Positions 25,912-34,964 of a stretch of DNA of 37,138 nucleotides are shown here, piece by piece (position 1 is the first letter of the stretch; each line of letters begins with the position of its first letter). The stretch spans positions 1 to 37,138 of the forward strand of contig CAMATZ010000055.1 in assembly GCA_945861275.1 (NCBI GenBank), in the 5' to 3' direction. A program made the translations under genes and the position numbers. The notes beneath the pieces were generated by a model that was given only the letters and a program-made list of their open reading frames with translations, searched no databases and was not told where the DNA came from. The stretch comes from Bordetella parapertussis (lineage in GTDB: Bacteria; Pseudomonadota; Gammaproteobacteria; Burkholderiales; SG8-41).

Positions 25912-26541
25912 TCAATCGCCGCCATCGTCACCCAGGCGCACGATGTCAATGACACTGCGCACGCCCATTTTTTCCATGATGTGCGCTTTGTGCACTTCCA
26001 CCGTGCGGTGGCTGATGCCGAGTTGTTCACCGATTTCCTTGGCGTGCAGGCCGCGCACCAGGTGCTTCATCACTTCGCGTTCGCGCGGCGACAGCGATGA
26101 CAGCATGGCCGCGCGCCGCGCACAGCCGGCCTGTTTGTTGAGGCGTCCGAGTTCCTGTTCAAATGCGGTTTCGATGGCGCTGATCAGCTGTTCGTCTTCA
26201 AACGGCTTTTCCAGAAAGTCGATGGCGTGCCCGCGAAAGGCGGCGCGCGCCGACGTGACATCGCCGTGGCCGGTGATGATGATGACCGGCAGTTGCGATC
26301 CACGTTGCGTCAGTGCCGCCTGCATTTGCAATCCGCTGATGCCCGGCATGCGGATATCCGCGATGACACAGCCGCTCCACGCCGTGTCAAATGACAGCAG
26401 GAAATCCTCGGCGCTGGCGAACTGGGCGATGTGATAGCCGCGCAGGCTCAGCGACAATGACAGCGAATCGCGAATCGCGGGATCGTCGTCCACCACATAC
26501 ACGGTAAACTGCGTGCGTTGAATATCCGGATTTTTTTCCAT
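25912..26541 (-). CDS. FixJ-type response regulator
   Basis: A 209-residue regulator: receiver domain (about 13-130) with acidic pocket D18-D19-D20, phospho-acceptor D62 (IADIRMPG), T/K switch residues (IIITGHGD, FLEKPFED), and a LuxR-type helix-turn-helix (about 145-205: LSPREREVMKHLVRGLHAKE and TVEVHKAHIMEKMGV). It is a transcription factor activated by phosphorylation, most likely by the kinase encoded just upstream (20-base gap). The frame is open upstream to 26634 but overlaps the kinase gene without homology, so the ATG at 26541 is used. Target genes are unknown. Confidence 0.93.
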   Translation of the reverse strand: MEKNPDIQRTQFTVYVVDDDPAIRDSLSLSLSLRGYHIAQFASAEDFLLSFDTAWSGCVIADIRMPGISGLQMQAALTQRGSQLPVIIITGHGDVTSARAAFRGHAIDFLEKPFEDEQLISAIETAFEQELGRLNKQAGCARRAAMLSSLSPREREVMKHLVRGLHAKEIGEQLGISHRTVEVHKAHIMEKMGVRSVIDIVRLGDDGGD

Positions 26542-26561
26542 CGCGACAGTCGCTTTCGTTA

Positions 26562-28238
26562 TCAGGCTATTTCGCCATCCAGGCCAGCCCCGTGATGCGC
26601 GTTCGCGGCGGCATCCAGCGGTAGTGTAAAACACAGCAGGCCCGCGTTGCCTGGCACCGCCCAGATGCGCCCGCCGTGGGCCTCCACGATGGCGCGGCTG
26701 ATGGCCAGGCCCATGCCCATGCCGTTGGTTTTTGTCGTCACAAACGATTCGAACAATCGTTCCTGCTCGGATTCCGGAATACCGGCGCCGCTGTCACGTA
26801 CGGCAATCATCACTTCGCCGGCCTTGGTGGTCGCGATTTCCACGGCTACTGTGCTGTCCGCCGAGCCTGCCGCGCTGTCAATAGCGTTCAGCAACAGGTT
26901 GCGCAGCACCACCTCGATCTGCACCGCATCCAGCAGCACCTCCGGAAAGGGTGCGTGGGCGCCACTGGTGACGGTAACGTGCGCGGCAAGGGCGCGCGCG
27001 CGCAACGACTCACTCACCTGTGTGACCAGCGCTGGCAGTGAAATTTTTTCCAGCCGCGTTGCACCCGATCTGAAAAAATCGCGCAGCCGCCGCACCACTG
27101 CCGCCGTGCGCCTGGATTCTTCCAGCAGTTTGCGCATGGTATCAACGAGTTGCGCGCGATCGGGAGCGGGCGCAGCGGCGATCAGTTGCGCCGCCGTGGC
27201 GTAACCGCACAATGCGGTCAGGGGCTGATTGATTTCGTGGGCGATCGCTGCTGCCATTTCACTGGCTGCCGCGAGCTTTAGTGATTCGCGAAGATCCGCG
27301 CTGGCACGGCGCTGTTCATCAATCGACACGCCGAGCAGCAAGCCGGTAATCGCCAGCGCGATCAGCAATAACTGCAGCTCGAACACCGATAACGGTTGAT
27401 AGCCGCTGAAGTGCACCAGCAGCAACAAGCCGGCTTGAATCAGCGCCATCGCGCTCGCCGCACCCACCATGCCAAATCGCGTCGCCACCCACACCAGCGG
27501 CAAAAACAGCACATAAAAATAGCGCACGTGATCGCGCTGGTCCTGCAGGAATACCCAGCTGACGCAGGCCAGCACCGCGGCGGTCTGAAGCCACGCCTCG
27601 GGCGCGCGCAGAAAATCCGCGAACTGCGTGCGCCGCTTTTCGCTGGATAACATGAAAATGAGCGGCGCTGCTACCAGTATGCCCATGCTGTAGCCGATAA
27701 AGAAGCGGCGTGCGCCGTTGAAATAGCGGCCATCGGGCCCGATCCCGAACCACAGCAGCACACCCACGTATGCCACACCGCACACCAGCATGCACGCCAG
27801 CGTCACGCCCATCAGGCGCAGCACGTCGCGGCGCGTATCCAGTTCGAAACGCACGCGAAACCTGCCGGCCAGCAAATGGGCAATGGCCGCAAATCCGCCA
27901 GTGAGTATGGCGCTGTTAATCAGTAACAGCGCCAGCGGCCGCGTCGACGCGGGCAGCGCGTATTCGCCCCACAGCACCGCCACGAAAACCAGCGGCAGGT
28001 AGCGCCAACCGCAAAACATCAGCAGCGCAATAGCCGCCGCGGCTTCCGGATTGAACGGCGTGATGCCAAAGCGCGCCGGAAATACGTAGGTAAGCCAGTC
28101 GAGCGCGATATATAACGCAAAAAACGCTATCGCCATGATGCCCGTGCGATACGATTCCGGCGTTGCCGCTTCAGAATGGCGCACCAGCGCGCGCCCGATT
28201 ACCTTGTCCATGACATAGTGTCCCACAGCTCGCGTCAT
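26562..28238 (-). CDS. MASE1-domain membrane sensor histidine kinase
   Basis: A 558-residue kinase. About eight transmembrane helices (about 32-310) form a MASE1 sensor domain. The dimerisation domain carries the phospho-acceptor H334 in AAIAHEINQPLTAL, followed by the HATPase domain with N-box LLLNAIDSA, G1 DSGAGIPE and G2 GMGMGLAISRAIVEAHGG. The signal sensed by MASE1 is not known. There are no PAS or haem-binding domains, so it is not a FixL, despite a FixJ-type partner. A second possible start (ATG at 28211, GGGA upstream) would drop 9 residues. It is divergent from the small secreted protein gene. Confidence 0.92.
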   Translation of the reverse strand: MTRAVGHYVMDKVIGRALVRHSEAATPESYRTGIMAIAFFALYIALDWLTYVFPARFGITPFNPEAAAAIALLMFCGWRYLPLVFVAVLWGEYALPASTRPLALLLINSAILTGGFAAIAHLLAGRFRVRFELDTRRDVLRLMGVTLACMLVCGVAYVGVLLWFGIGPDGRYFNGARRFFIGYSMGILVAAPLIFMLSSEKRRTQFADFLRAPEAWLQTAAVLACVSWVFLQDQRDHVRYFYVLFLPLVWVATRFGMVGAASAMALIQAGLLLLVHFSGYQPLSVFELQLLLIALAITGLLLGVSIDEQRRASADLRESLKLAAASEMAAAIAHEINQPLTALCGYATAAQLIAAAPAPDRAQLVDTMRKLLEESRRTAAVVRRLRDFFRSGATRLEKISLPALVTQVSESLRARALAAHVTVTSGAHAPFPEVLLDAVQIEVVLRNLLLNAIDSAAGSADSTVAVEIATTKAGEVMIAVRDSGAGIPESEQERLFESFVTTKTNGMGMGLAISRAIVEAHGGRIWAVPGNAGLLCFTLPLDAAANAHHGAGLDGEIA

Positions 28239-28291
28239 CCGGCACGTGGTGTGCGATTGCGCCCCGAGCCTCGCCTGTGGTATCGTAAAGT

Positions 28292-28639
28292 ATGCGTAAG
28301 ATATTGCTTTTATTGATGTTATCGGCTTTCGGTTCGACGCTGTTGTGGGCGCCAGTCAGCGACGCCCAAACGATTCGGCAGTTGCCGGTGAACGGCAAGC
28401 GCGGCACCACCGGCGACCCGTTGCCGCGGCCGCAAGTGGTGATCTCACGCCAAACGCTGACCGTCGCGCCCGGCGGGCTGATATTCGATACGTTTAATCG
28501 CACCATCGTCCACAGCGCGCTGCCGGTGAACGCGGATGTGTGGTATCAACTGAACAACGGCGGTCAGGTTCGGCGCATCTACATTCTGCGGCCTGAAGAG
28601 CAGGAACGCCTCGACCGCGAAAAAAAGTCTTTCTGGTAA
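28292..28639 (+). CDS. Small secreted protein upstream of miaB
   Basis: A 115-residue protein with a signal peptide (hydrophobic core 3-20, likely cleaved after SDA near 25). The mature part is a compact beta-rich domain (VVISRQTLTVAPGGLIFDTF, then NRTIVHSALPVNADVWYQLN, GGQVRRIYILRPEEQERLD). It has no cysteines after the signal. I do not recognise the family, and no function can be assigned. It lies 24 bases before miaB and may be in the same transcript as the conserved miaB-lnt run. Confidence 0.72.
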   Translation: MRKILLLLMLSAFGSTLLWAPVSDAQTIRQLPVNGKRGTTGDPLPRPQVVISRQTLTVAPGGLIFDTFNRTIVHSALPVNADVWYQLNNGGQVRRIYILRPEEQERLDREKKSFW

Positions 28640-28663
28640 TCCCGGTAACTTAAGAGGTTTTGT

Positions 28664-30013
28664 TTGGCGAAAGTCTATATCAAGACCTTCGGCTGCCAGA
28701 TGAACGAGTATGACTCGGACAAAATGGCGGACGTGTTGCGCGCATCGCATGACATGCAGCCGACGGAAAACCCGGGCGAAGCCGATGTGATCCTGTTCAA
28801 CACCTGCTCGGTGCGCGAAAAAGCGCAGGAGAAGGTGTTTCACGATCTGGGTCGCGTCAAACAATTCAAGCGCGCTAACCCGCACCTGCTGATTGGCGTG
28901 GGCGGCTGCGTGGCGAGTCAGGAAGGCGCTGCCATCATTGCGCGTGCGCCGTACGTGGACATGGTGTTCGGCCCGCAAACGCTGCACCGGCTGCCACAGC
29001 TGATCGAAGCGCGCCGCAAAACCGGCAGGCCGCAGGTGGACATTTCGTTTCCCGAGGTTGAAAAGTTCGATCACCTGCCGCCGGCGCGGGTCGAAGGCGC
29101 AAGCGCCTTTGTGTCGATCATGGAAGGCTGCAGCAAATACTGCTCATTCTGTGTGGTGCCGTACACCCGAGGCGAAGAAGTTTCGCGGGCTTTTGACAGC
29201 GTGCTGACCGAGGTGGCTGAACTGGCGTTGCAGGGCGTGAAAGAAATCACCTTGCTGGGGCAAAACGTCAACGCCTACGTGTCGCGTACTGAAGAAGGCG
29301 GCGCTGCGGACTTTGCATTGCTGCTCGAGTATGTGGCGGAAATCCCCGGCATTGAGCGCATCCGCTACACCACCTCGCATCCCAGGGAATTCACTCAGCG
29401 CCTGATCGACACCTACGCAAAAATTCCACAGCTGGTGAACCAGGTACACCTGCCGGTGCAGTCCGGCGCCGATCGCGTGCTGGCGGCGATGAAGCGCGGC
29501 TATACCGTGTTGGAATACAAATCCATCGTTCGCCGGTTACGCGCCAGCCGGCCGGACATTTCAATTTCATCGGATTTCATTGTCGGTTTTCCCGGCGAAA
29601 CCGGCGCGGATTTCGAGGCGACGATGCGGCTCATCGAGGACATCCAATTTGATGGCGCGTACAGCTTTGTCTACAGCCGCCGCCCCGGCACGCCGGCCGC
29701 CGATCTTGCCGATGACACGCCAGAAGCGGTGAAGCTCGCGCGCCTGCAGCGCCTGCAAAGCGTGGTCGACGAGCAATCGCAAAGCTACAGCCGCGCGATG
29801 TTGGGCACGCGCCAGCAGGTGCTGGTCACCGGCCCTGCGCGGCGCGCAGCAAACGAAAATAAGCAGCTGGCAGGACGCACCAGCAACAATCGCGTGGTCA
29901 ATTTTGCCGGTCCGGCGTCGCTGACCGGTCGCTTTGTCGAGGTTACAATTACCGAAGCCCTGCACTATTCCCTGCGCGGCGAACTCACCGGGAGCAATCA
30001 GTCAGTTGCCTGA
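28664..30013 (+). CDS. miaB: tRNA-2-methylthio-N6-isopentenyladenosine synthase MiaB
   Basis: Radical-SAM enzyme that adds a methylthio group to i6A37 of tRNAs reading UNN codons. The 449-residue protein has the N-terminal UPF0004 domain with cluster cysteines ([26 protein letters not shown]), the radical-SAM CxxxCxxC in GCSKYCSFC (with VPYTRG), and a C-terminal TRAM domain. It starts with TTG at 28664, supported by AGAGG 7 bases upstream and by the family N-terminus [20 protein letters not shown]. It overlaps phoH. It needs Fe-S clusters, a possible client of ErpA encoded here. Confidence 0.97.
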   Translation: MAKVYIKTFGCQMNEYDSDKMADVLRASHDMQPTENPGEADVILFNTCSVREKAQEKVFHDLGRVKQFKRANPHLLIGVGGCVASQEGAAIIARAPYVDMVFGPQTLHRLPQLIEARRKTGRPQVDISFPEVEKFDHLPPARVEGASAFVSIMEGCSKYCSFCVVPYTRGEEVSRAFDSVLTEVAELALQGVKEITLLGQNVNAYVSRTEEGGAADFALLLEYVAEIPGIERIRYTTSHPREFTQRLIDTYAKIPQLVNQVHLPVQSGADRVLAAMKRGYTVLEYKSIVRRLRASRPDISISSDFIVGFPGETGADFEATMRLIEDIQFDGAYSFVYSRRPGTPAADLADDTPEAVKLARLQRLQSVVDEQSQSYSRAMLGTRQQVLVTGPARRAANENKQLAGRTSNNRVVNFAGPASLTGRFVEVTITEALHYSLRGELTGSNQSVA

Positions 30014-31013
30014 AAAACATTTGAAAAACAATAACCTGGAAATAAGCTTCACGCCAGTCAACAACCAGCGGCTGGCCAATCTGTGCGGTGCGCTCGACGA
30101 AAATCTGCGCCAGATCGAAAACACCTGTGAGGTCGTCATAGCGCGCCGCAGTGAACATTTCACACTCACCGGCGCGCCCGAAAAAACACGCATCGCGGCA
30201 CGCGTGCTGGAATCATTTTACGGCAAGGCCAGCCACGCGCTCCATCCCGAAGACCTGCAACTCGGTCTGGTGCAGGCGGCGCACACGCCGGGCACGCACA
30301 GCGCCAGCGGCGAGCCGGTGCTGATCACGCGCCGCCCCGATTTGCAGGGCCGCACGCCGCATCAGGTGGAATACCTGAAAAAAATTCAGACCCACGACAT
30401 CACCTTCGGCATCGGCCCGGCGGGCACCGGCAAGACCTATCTCGCGGTGGCGTGCGCGGTGGACGCCTTCGAGCGCGATGCGGTAAAGCGCCTGGTACTG
30501 GTGCGCCCCGCGGTTGAAGCCGGCGAGCGGCTGGGCTTTCTGCCGGGTGATCTGGCGCAAAAGGTTGATCCGTACCTGCGCCCGCTGTACGACGCACTCT
30601 ACGATCTGATGGGCTACGACAAGGTGGCGAAAATGTTCGAGCGCGGCGCGATTGAAGTAGCGCCCCTCGCGTTCATGCGCGGACGCACGCTGAATCATGC
30701 GTTTGTGATTCTCGACGAAGCGCAGAACACCACGCCCGAGCAGATGAAAATGTTTCTCACGCGCGTCGGCTTTGGCAGCCGCGTGGTAGTCACCGGCGAC
30801 GTGACGCAGGTCGATCTCGCGCGCGGACAAAAAAGCGGCCTCATCGATGCGCACGAAATTCTCAAAACCGTGCGCGGCATTGCGTTTACCTACTTCGGCG
30901 CGGAAGACGTGGTGCGCCATCCGCTGGTGCAGCGTATCGTCAACGCCTATGAGGGGCGCAAGCCGCGCAAGGGCACGGACGTGCAAACGCCCAGGGATGC
31001 CGCGCCGTCATGA
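30006..31013 (+). CDS. ybeZ: PhoH-like ATPase (PhoL/YbeZ)
   Basis: A 335-residue protein with a short KH-like N-domain (about 15-75) and a P-loop ATPase (Walker A GPAGTGKT at 137-144, Walker [18 protein letters not shown]). PhoH-like proteins are linked to RNA metabolism and work with YbeY in ribosome quality control, but the exact reaction is not settled. The frame is open to 29934 inside miaB; the TTG at 30006, overlapping the miaB stop as TTGCCTGA, fits the family start [20 protein letters not shown] best, with GGGAG 11 bases upstream. It overlaps ybeY by 4 bases. Confidence 0.93.
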   Translation: MPEKHLKNNNLEISFTPVNNQRLANLCGALDENLRQIENTCEVVIARRSEHFTLTGAPEKTRIAARVLESFYGKASHALHPEDLQLGLVQAAHTPGTHSASGEPVLITRRPDLQGRTPHQVEYLKKIQTHDITFGIGPAGTGKTYLAVACAVDAFERDAVKRLVLVRPAVEAGERLGFLPGDLAQKVDPYLRPLYDALYDLMGYDKVAKMFERGAIEVAPLAFMRGRTLNHAFVILDEAQNTTPEQMKMFLTRVGFGSRVVVTGDVTQVDLARGQKSGLIDAHEILKTVRGIAFTYFGAEDVVRHPLVQRIVNAYEGRKPRKGTDVQTPRDAAPS

Positions 31014-31495
31014 CGGCGCGGCGCCTGCCACCATCCGCGCGTTTGAATCTGGCCGTGCAGTACGCCGTTAGCGCCGCCGGCCAGCCGTCGCGCGCGCAGT
31101 TTCGGCGCTGGGTGCGCGCGGCACTGGAACACGACGCGCGCATCGCCGTGCGCATCGTGGGTCAGCAGGAAGGCCGGCTGTTAAACCGCAGTTATCGGGG
31201 CCAGGACCATGCCACCAATGTGCTCACGTTTGTGATCAACGGCAAAGCGCCGTTGGCAGGCGATCTCGCGCTGTGCGCGCCGGTGGTCGCACGCGAGGCG
31301 CGCGCGCAGAAAAAGACGCTCGCCGCGCATTACGCCCACCTCACCGTGCACGGGGTGCTGCATTTACAGGGCTACGATCATGAAAATGCCGCCACCGCGC
31401 AAGTGATGGAGCAGCGTGAAACGCAGATCATGGCAAAATTGGGGTATGCTGATCCGTGGGTAGTGAGCGCCCCGCGCAGCGGTTATTTTCCCTAA
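31010..31495 (+). CDS. ybeY: Endoribonuclease YbeY
   Basis: Zinc-dependent RNase for 16S rRNA 3'-end maturation and ribosome quality control. The 161-residue protein has the metal motif H114-GVLH118-LQGYD-H124 and the conserved NRSYRGQDHATNVLTFV. It starts in the ATGA overlap with phoH and is followed after 4 bases by corC, as in the conserved miaB-ybeZ-ybeY-ybeX-lnt order. The C-terminal tail after MAKLGYADPW (about 13 residues) is slightly longer than the minimal family end. Confidence 0.96.
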   Translation: MTARRLPPSARLNLAVQYAVSAAGQPSRAQFRRWVRAALEHDARIAVRIVGQQEGRLLNRSYRGQDHATNVLTFVINGKAPLAGDLALCAPVVAREARAQKKTLAAHYAHLTVHGVLHLQGYDHENAATAQVMEQRETQIMAKLGYADPWVVSAPRSGYFP

Positions 31496-31499
31496 ACCT

Positions 31500-32333
31500 A
31501 TGGCCAGCGATAACCCCGATAAACCTTCCGTGCTTGCCCGCCTCTCGGCTTTTTTGATGCGCGAGCCGGAAGACCGTGAACAACTGATCCAGCTGCTGCA
31601 CTCCGCGTACGAGCGCAATCTGCTCGATGCCGACGCGCTCGCCATGATCGAGGGTGTGCTGCAGGTGTCTGAAATGCAGGCGCGCGATATCATGATTCCG
31701 CGCTCGCAAATGGACGTGATCGATATCGGCGAGTCGCCCGATCAGTTCATTCCCACCGTGATACAGACCGCGCACTCGCGCTTTCCGGTGATCGGCGAGG
31801 ACAAGGATAATGTGATCGGCATTCTGCTGGCCAAGGATTTGCTGCGTTACTACGCGGGCGAGGAAGAATTCAACGTGCGCGAAATGTTGCGTCCGGCGGT
31901 GTTCATACCGGAATCCAAGCCGCTCAATGTGCTGCTGAAAGAGTTTCGCGTCAGCCGCAATCACATCGCCATTGTGGTGGATGAATACGGCGGCGTCGCC
32001 GGCCTCGTCACCATTGAAGACGTGCTCGAACAAATCGTCGGCGATATTGAAGACGAGCACGACATCGACGAGCTCGATGAAAAAATTGTGGCCGAGCGCG
32101 GTGGCCAGTATCGAGTCAAAGCGCTCACGGAAATTGCTGATTTTAATGAAGTTTTTGGCACGGATTACAGCGACGAGGCATTCGACACCGTCGGCGGCTT
32201 GGTGCTCAAGCGTTTTGGCCGCATCCCCAAACGCGGCGAGCAAATCAGCTTCGACAATCTGTCGTTCAAGGTGCTGCGCGCCGATAGCCGGCGCATGCAT
32301 TTGCTGCAGGTCGTGCAGAAAAAGCCTGCTTGA
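31500..32333 (+). CDS. corC: CorC/YbeX-type CBS-domain protein
   Basis: A 277-residue cytoplasmic protein with an N-terminal helical part, a pair of CBS domains (about 65-185: ARDIMIPRSQMDVIDIGESP and later NHIAIVVDEYGGVAGLVTIEDVLE) and a C-terminal CorC_HlyC domain (about 200-275, RYRVKALTEIADFNEVFGTDY-like). CorC is tied to Co2+/Mg2+ efflux in enterobacteria; YbeX has also been linked to ribosome metabolism. It lies in the ybeY-lnt interval, with the TGA overlapping the TTG start of lnt. Confidence 0.94.
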   Translation: MASDNPDKPSVLARLSAFLMREPEDREQLIQLLHSAYERNLLDADALAMIEGVLQVSEMQARDIMIPRSQMDVIDIGESPDQFIPTVIQTAHSRFPVIGEDKDNVIGILLAKDLLRYYAGEEEFNVREMLRPAVFIPESKPLNVLLKEFRVSRNHIAIVVDEYGGVAGLVTIEDVLEQIVGDIEDEHDIDELDEKIVAERGGQYRVKALTEIADFNEVFGTDYSDEAFDTVGGLVLKRFGRIPKRGEQISFDNLSFKVLRADSRRMHLLQVVQKKPA

Positions 32334-33874
32334 TTCGTGCGCTCATGAACCCTGGCGCGTCACCGGCACGCACTGTTGCGTCATTTTTCCGCCCGGCGTC
32401 GTGCACCGTCGCTTTTCTGGCAGGCGCCCTTTCAGTGGCAGGTTTTGCGCCGTTTCACCTGTCGCCCCTGCCTCTGGCCACCCTCGCGCTGCTGTTCTGG
32501 CAGTGGTCATTGGCGGCGACACCGAAGCAGGCGTTTAAAACCGGCTGGTGGTTCGGGCTGGGATTTTTTCTCGCGGGCGTGTCGTGGATTTACGTCAGCC
32601 TGCATACTTTCGGCGCGATGCCGCTGCCGCTGGCCGCGGCGGCAACCTTGCTGTTTTGCGCATTTCTCGCGTTGTTTCCGGCGCTGGCGGGTTATGGCGT
32701 AGCGCGCAGCCGCCGCGCGCAAGCCATCAAACTGACGCTGCTGGCGCCGGCGTTGTGGGTGCTGATGGAATGGATGCGTAGCTGGATCTTCACCGGCTTT
32801 CCGTGGAACACCATCGGCTACTCGCAAATTCCCGGCAGCCCGCTCGCGGGTTATGCGCCGCTACTGGGCATTTACGGCGTGAGTCTGGTGGTGGCGGTGA
32901 TGGCGGGCTGCATCGTGCTGGTGGTGATGCGCTGGCGCGTAGCGGCAACGGTGCATCGTGCTGCTGCGACTATCTTCGCCGTCCTCGGCCTGTGCGGCTT
33001 TGCGCTAAAACAGATCGCGTGGACACAGCCCAGCGGCACACCCACCACCGTGAGCCTGCTCCAGGGCAACGTGGCGCAGGACATGAAATGGCGCGAAGAC
33101 CAGATGCGCGCCACGCTCGACACCTACGCCAAACTGATCGCGCAAAGTGACGCGCGGCTGATCGTGCTGCCCGAGACCGCGTTGCCGCTGTTTTTGCATC
33201 AGGTGCCGCCGGAATATCTTGCGGCCATCGCCGCACACGCCCAAAAGCACGGCGGGGACGTGCTGATCGGGGTGCCGGAGCGCACGCCGGGCGGCAGTTA
33301 CTACAACACCACGATTTCGCTGGGCACGGCGCCACAACAGTTCTACCGCAAATCGCATCTGGTGCCGTTTGGCGAATTCATTCCGCTGCGACCGCTGCTG
33401 GCGTGGATCGTCAACATCCTCGCCATCCCGTTGCAGGATTTTTCGCGCGGCGCCATCGACCAGCAGCCGCTTAACATCGCGGGCCAGCGGGTGGCGGTAA
33501 ACATCTGCTACGAAGACGTGTTCGGCGAAGAAATCATCCGCCAATTGCCGCAAGCGACAGTGCTGGTGAACATGAGCAACGTGGCGTGGTTTGGCCGCTC
33601 CATCGCGCCGGCACAGCATCTGCAAATTTCGCAGGCGCGCGCACTCGAAACCGGCCGCCCGATGCTGCGCGCCACCAACACCGGCATGACGGCCGTGATC
33701 AACCCGCGCGGTGAAGTCGAGCGCGTCGCGCCGCCATTCGAAACCGCAATACTCACCCACACCGTGCACGGTTATGAAGGTATTACGCCTTATGTGCGCT
33801 GGAGCAATCATGTGGTGTTGCTGCTGCTGGCGGTGTTGTTGGGAGTGACTTGGCGCATGCGCGCGGTCGATTGA
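32330..33874 (+). CDS. lnt: Apolipoprotein N-acyltransferase
   Basis: Adds the third acyl chain to lipoproteins in the inner membrane; MltA here is a candidate substrate. The 514-residue protein (TTG start at 32330 overlapping the corC stop; an ATG at 32345 is the alternative) has about six N-terminal transmembrane helices, a periplasmic nitrilase-like domain with the catalytic triad E282 (LPETALPLF), K341 (RKSHLVPFGEF) and C393 (NICYEDVFGEE), and a final transmembrane helix (about 493-510). It is the last gene of the miaB-lnt run. Confidence 0.96.
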   Translation: MIRALMNPGASPARTVASFFRPASCTVAFLAGALSVAGFAPFHLSPLPLATLALLFWQWSLAATPKQAFKTGWWFGLGFFLAGVSWIYVSLHTFGAMPLPLAAAATLLFCAFLALFPALAGYGVARSRRAQAIKLTLLAPALWVLMEWMRSWIFTGFPWNTIGYSQIPGSPLAGYAPLLGIYGVSLVVAVMAGCIVLVVMRWRVAATVHRAAATIFAVLGLCGFALKQIAWTQPSGTPTTVSLLQGNVAQDMKWREDQMRATLDTYAKLIAQSDARLIVLPETALPLFLHQVPPEYLAAIAAHAQKHGGDVLIGVPERTPGGSYYNTTISLGTAPQQFYRKSHLVPFGEFIPLRPLLAWIVNILAIPLQDFSRGAIDQQPLNIAGQRVAVNICYEDVFGEEIIRQLPQATVLVNMSNVAWFGRSIAPAQHLQISQARALETGRPMLRATNTGMTAVINPRGEVERVAPPFETAILTHTVHGYEGITPYVRWSNHVVLLLLAVLLGVTWRMRAVD

Positions 33875-33884
33875 GTGCGAACCC

Positions 33885-33985
33885 CCACCGCAACCGCAAA
33901 GACGCAAAAACGCAATGGAAACGCAAAGAAATCCTTAGTAATTGTTCCTGAACTTCTTTGCGGTTCTTCTCTGCGCCTTTGCGGA
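33885..33985. repeat. CGCAA-rich intergenic repeat with inverted halves
   Basis: The left half has short direct copies of CGCAA(AG)A (ACCGCAAAGACGCAAAAACG, then CGCAATGG, ACGCAAAGAA). The right half has the complement (TTCTTTGCGG, CTCTGCGCCTTTGCGG). CGCAAAGAA at 33922-33930 pairs with TTCTTTGCG at 33954-33962 over 9 bp. It may act as a terminator after lnt or be a dispersed repeat; no T-run follows. Confidence 0.75.
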
Positions 33986-34019
33986 GAAGCTTTTAGTCGT
34001 TACCGTGTAAAATCACCCG

Positions 34020-34964
34020 ATGCAAACATTTCAGCAGTTGATCCTGGCGCTGAATCACTACTGGGATCGCCATCACTGTGCGCTGCTGCAAGCGTACGAT
34101 ATGGAGGTCGGTGCGGGCACCTTTCACACCGCCACTTTTTTGCGCGCCATCGGTCCGGAGCCGTGGAACGCGGCTTACGTGCAGCCGTCGCGCCGCCCCA
34201 AAGATGGCCGCTATGGCGAAAACCCCAACCGTTTGCAGCACTACTACCAGTATCAGGTGGTGCTCAAGCCTTCGCCTGCGAACATACTCGATTTGTATTT
34301 GGGATCGCTGCAGGAAATCGGCATCAATCCGCTGCAACACGACATCCGCTTTGTCGAAGACGATTGGGAGTCACCCACGCTCGGCGCATGGGGCCTGGGC
34401 TGGGAAGTGTGGTTGAACGGCATGGAAGTCACGCAGTTCACCTATTTTCAGGAAGTTGGCGGCATCCCGTGCAAGCCGGTGATGGGCGAAATCACTTATG
34501 GCCTGGAACGCCTGGCGATGGTTCTGCAGGGCGTGGAGAGCATTTTCGATTTGCAATGGGCGCCCGGCGTGACCTATCGCGATGTCTATCACCAGAACGA
34601 AGTTGAGCAATCGGCCTACAATTTCGAACACGCCAACGTGGACATGCTGCTCCAGCAGTTCGCACAGTTCGAGTCCGAGGCGAAGCGGCTGTTTGCAGCG
34701 GGGCTGGCGCTGCCGGGCTATGAAATGGTGATGAAGTGCTCGCACAGCTTTAACCTGCTGGATGCGCGCGGCGCGATTTCGGTTACCGAGCGGGCGGCCT
34801 ACATCGCGCGCGTGCGCGCGCTGGCGCGGGCGGCGGCGCAGGCGTATTACCACTCGCGCAAATTGCGCGGTTTTGAACGCGCCAGCGATGAGGCAGTACA
34901 AGCCTTTGTTTCCAAAGAAGAAATTGACGAAGTAAAAGCGATACGCGCAGGAGCCGCACGGTGA
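34020..34964 (+). CDS. glyQ: Glycyl-tRNA synthetase alpha subunit
   Basis: Catalytic subunit of the tetrameric bacterial glycyl-tRNA synthetase. The 314-residue protein begins [20 protein letters not shown] and contains the class II core: [59 protein letters not shown] and [18 protein letters not shown]. The ATG at 34020 has no Shine-Dalgarno. A TAAAAT hexamer ends 6 bases before the ATG, so, if used as a -10, the mRNA would start at about the A of the start codon. The stop overlaps the glyS GTG as GTGA. Confidence 0.97.
   Translation: MQTFQQLILALNHYWDRHHCALLQAYDMEVGAGTFHTATFLRAIGPEPWNAAYVQPSRRPKDGRYGENPNRLQHYYQYQVVLKPSPANILDLYLGSLQEIGINPLQHDIRFVEDDWESPTLGAWGLGWEVWLNGMEVTQFTYFQEVGGIPCKPVMGEITYGLERLAMVLQGVESIFDLQWAPGVTYRDVYHQNEVEQSAYNFEHANVDMLLQQFAQFESEAKRLFAAGLALPGYEMVMKCSHSFNLLDARGAISVTERAAYIARVRALARAAAQAYYHSRKLRGFERASDEAVQAFVSKEEIDEVKAIRAGAAR

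Noticed and set aside
31428-32300. 290-codon minus-strand frame opposite corC
   Set aside because: Shadow of corC; the CBS and CorC_HlyC domains are on the plus strand.
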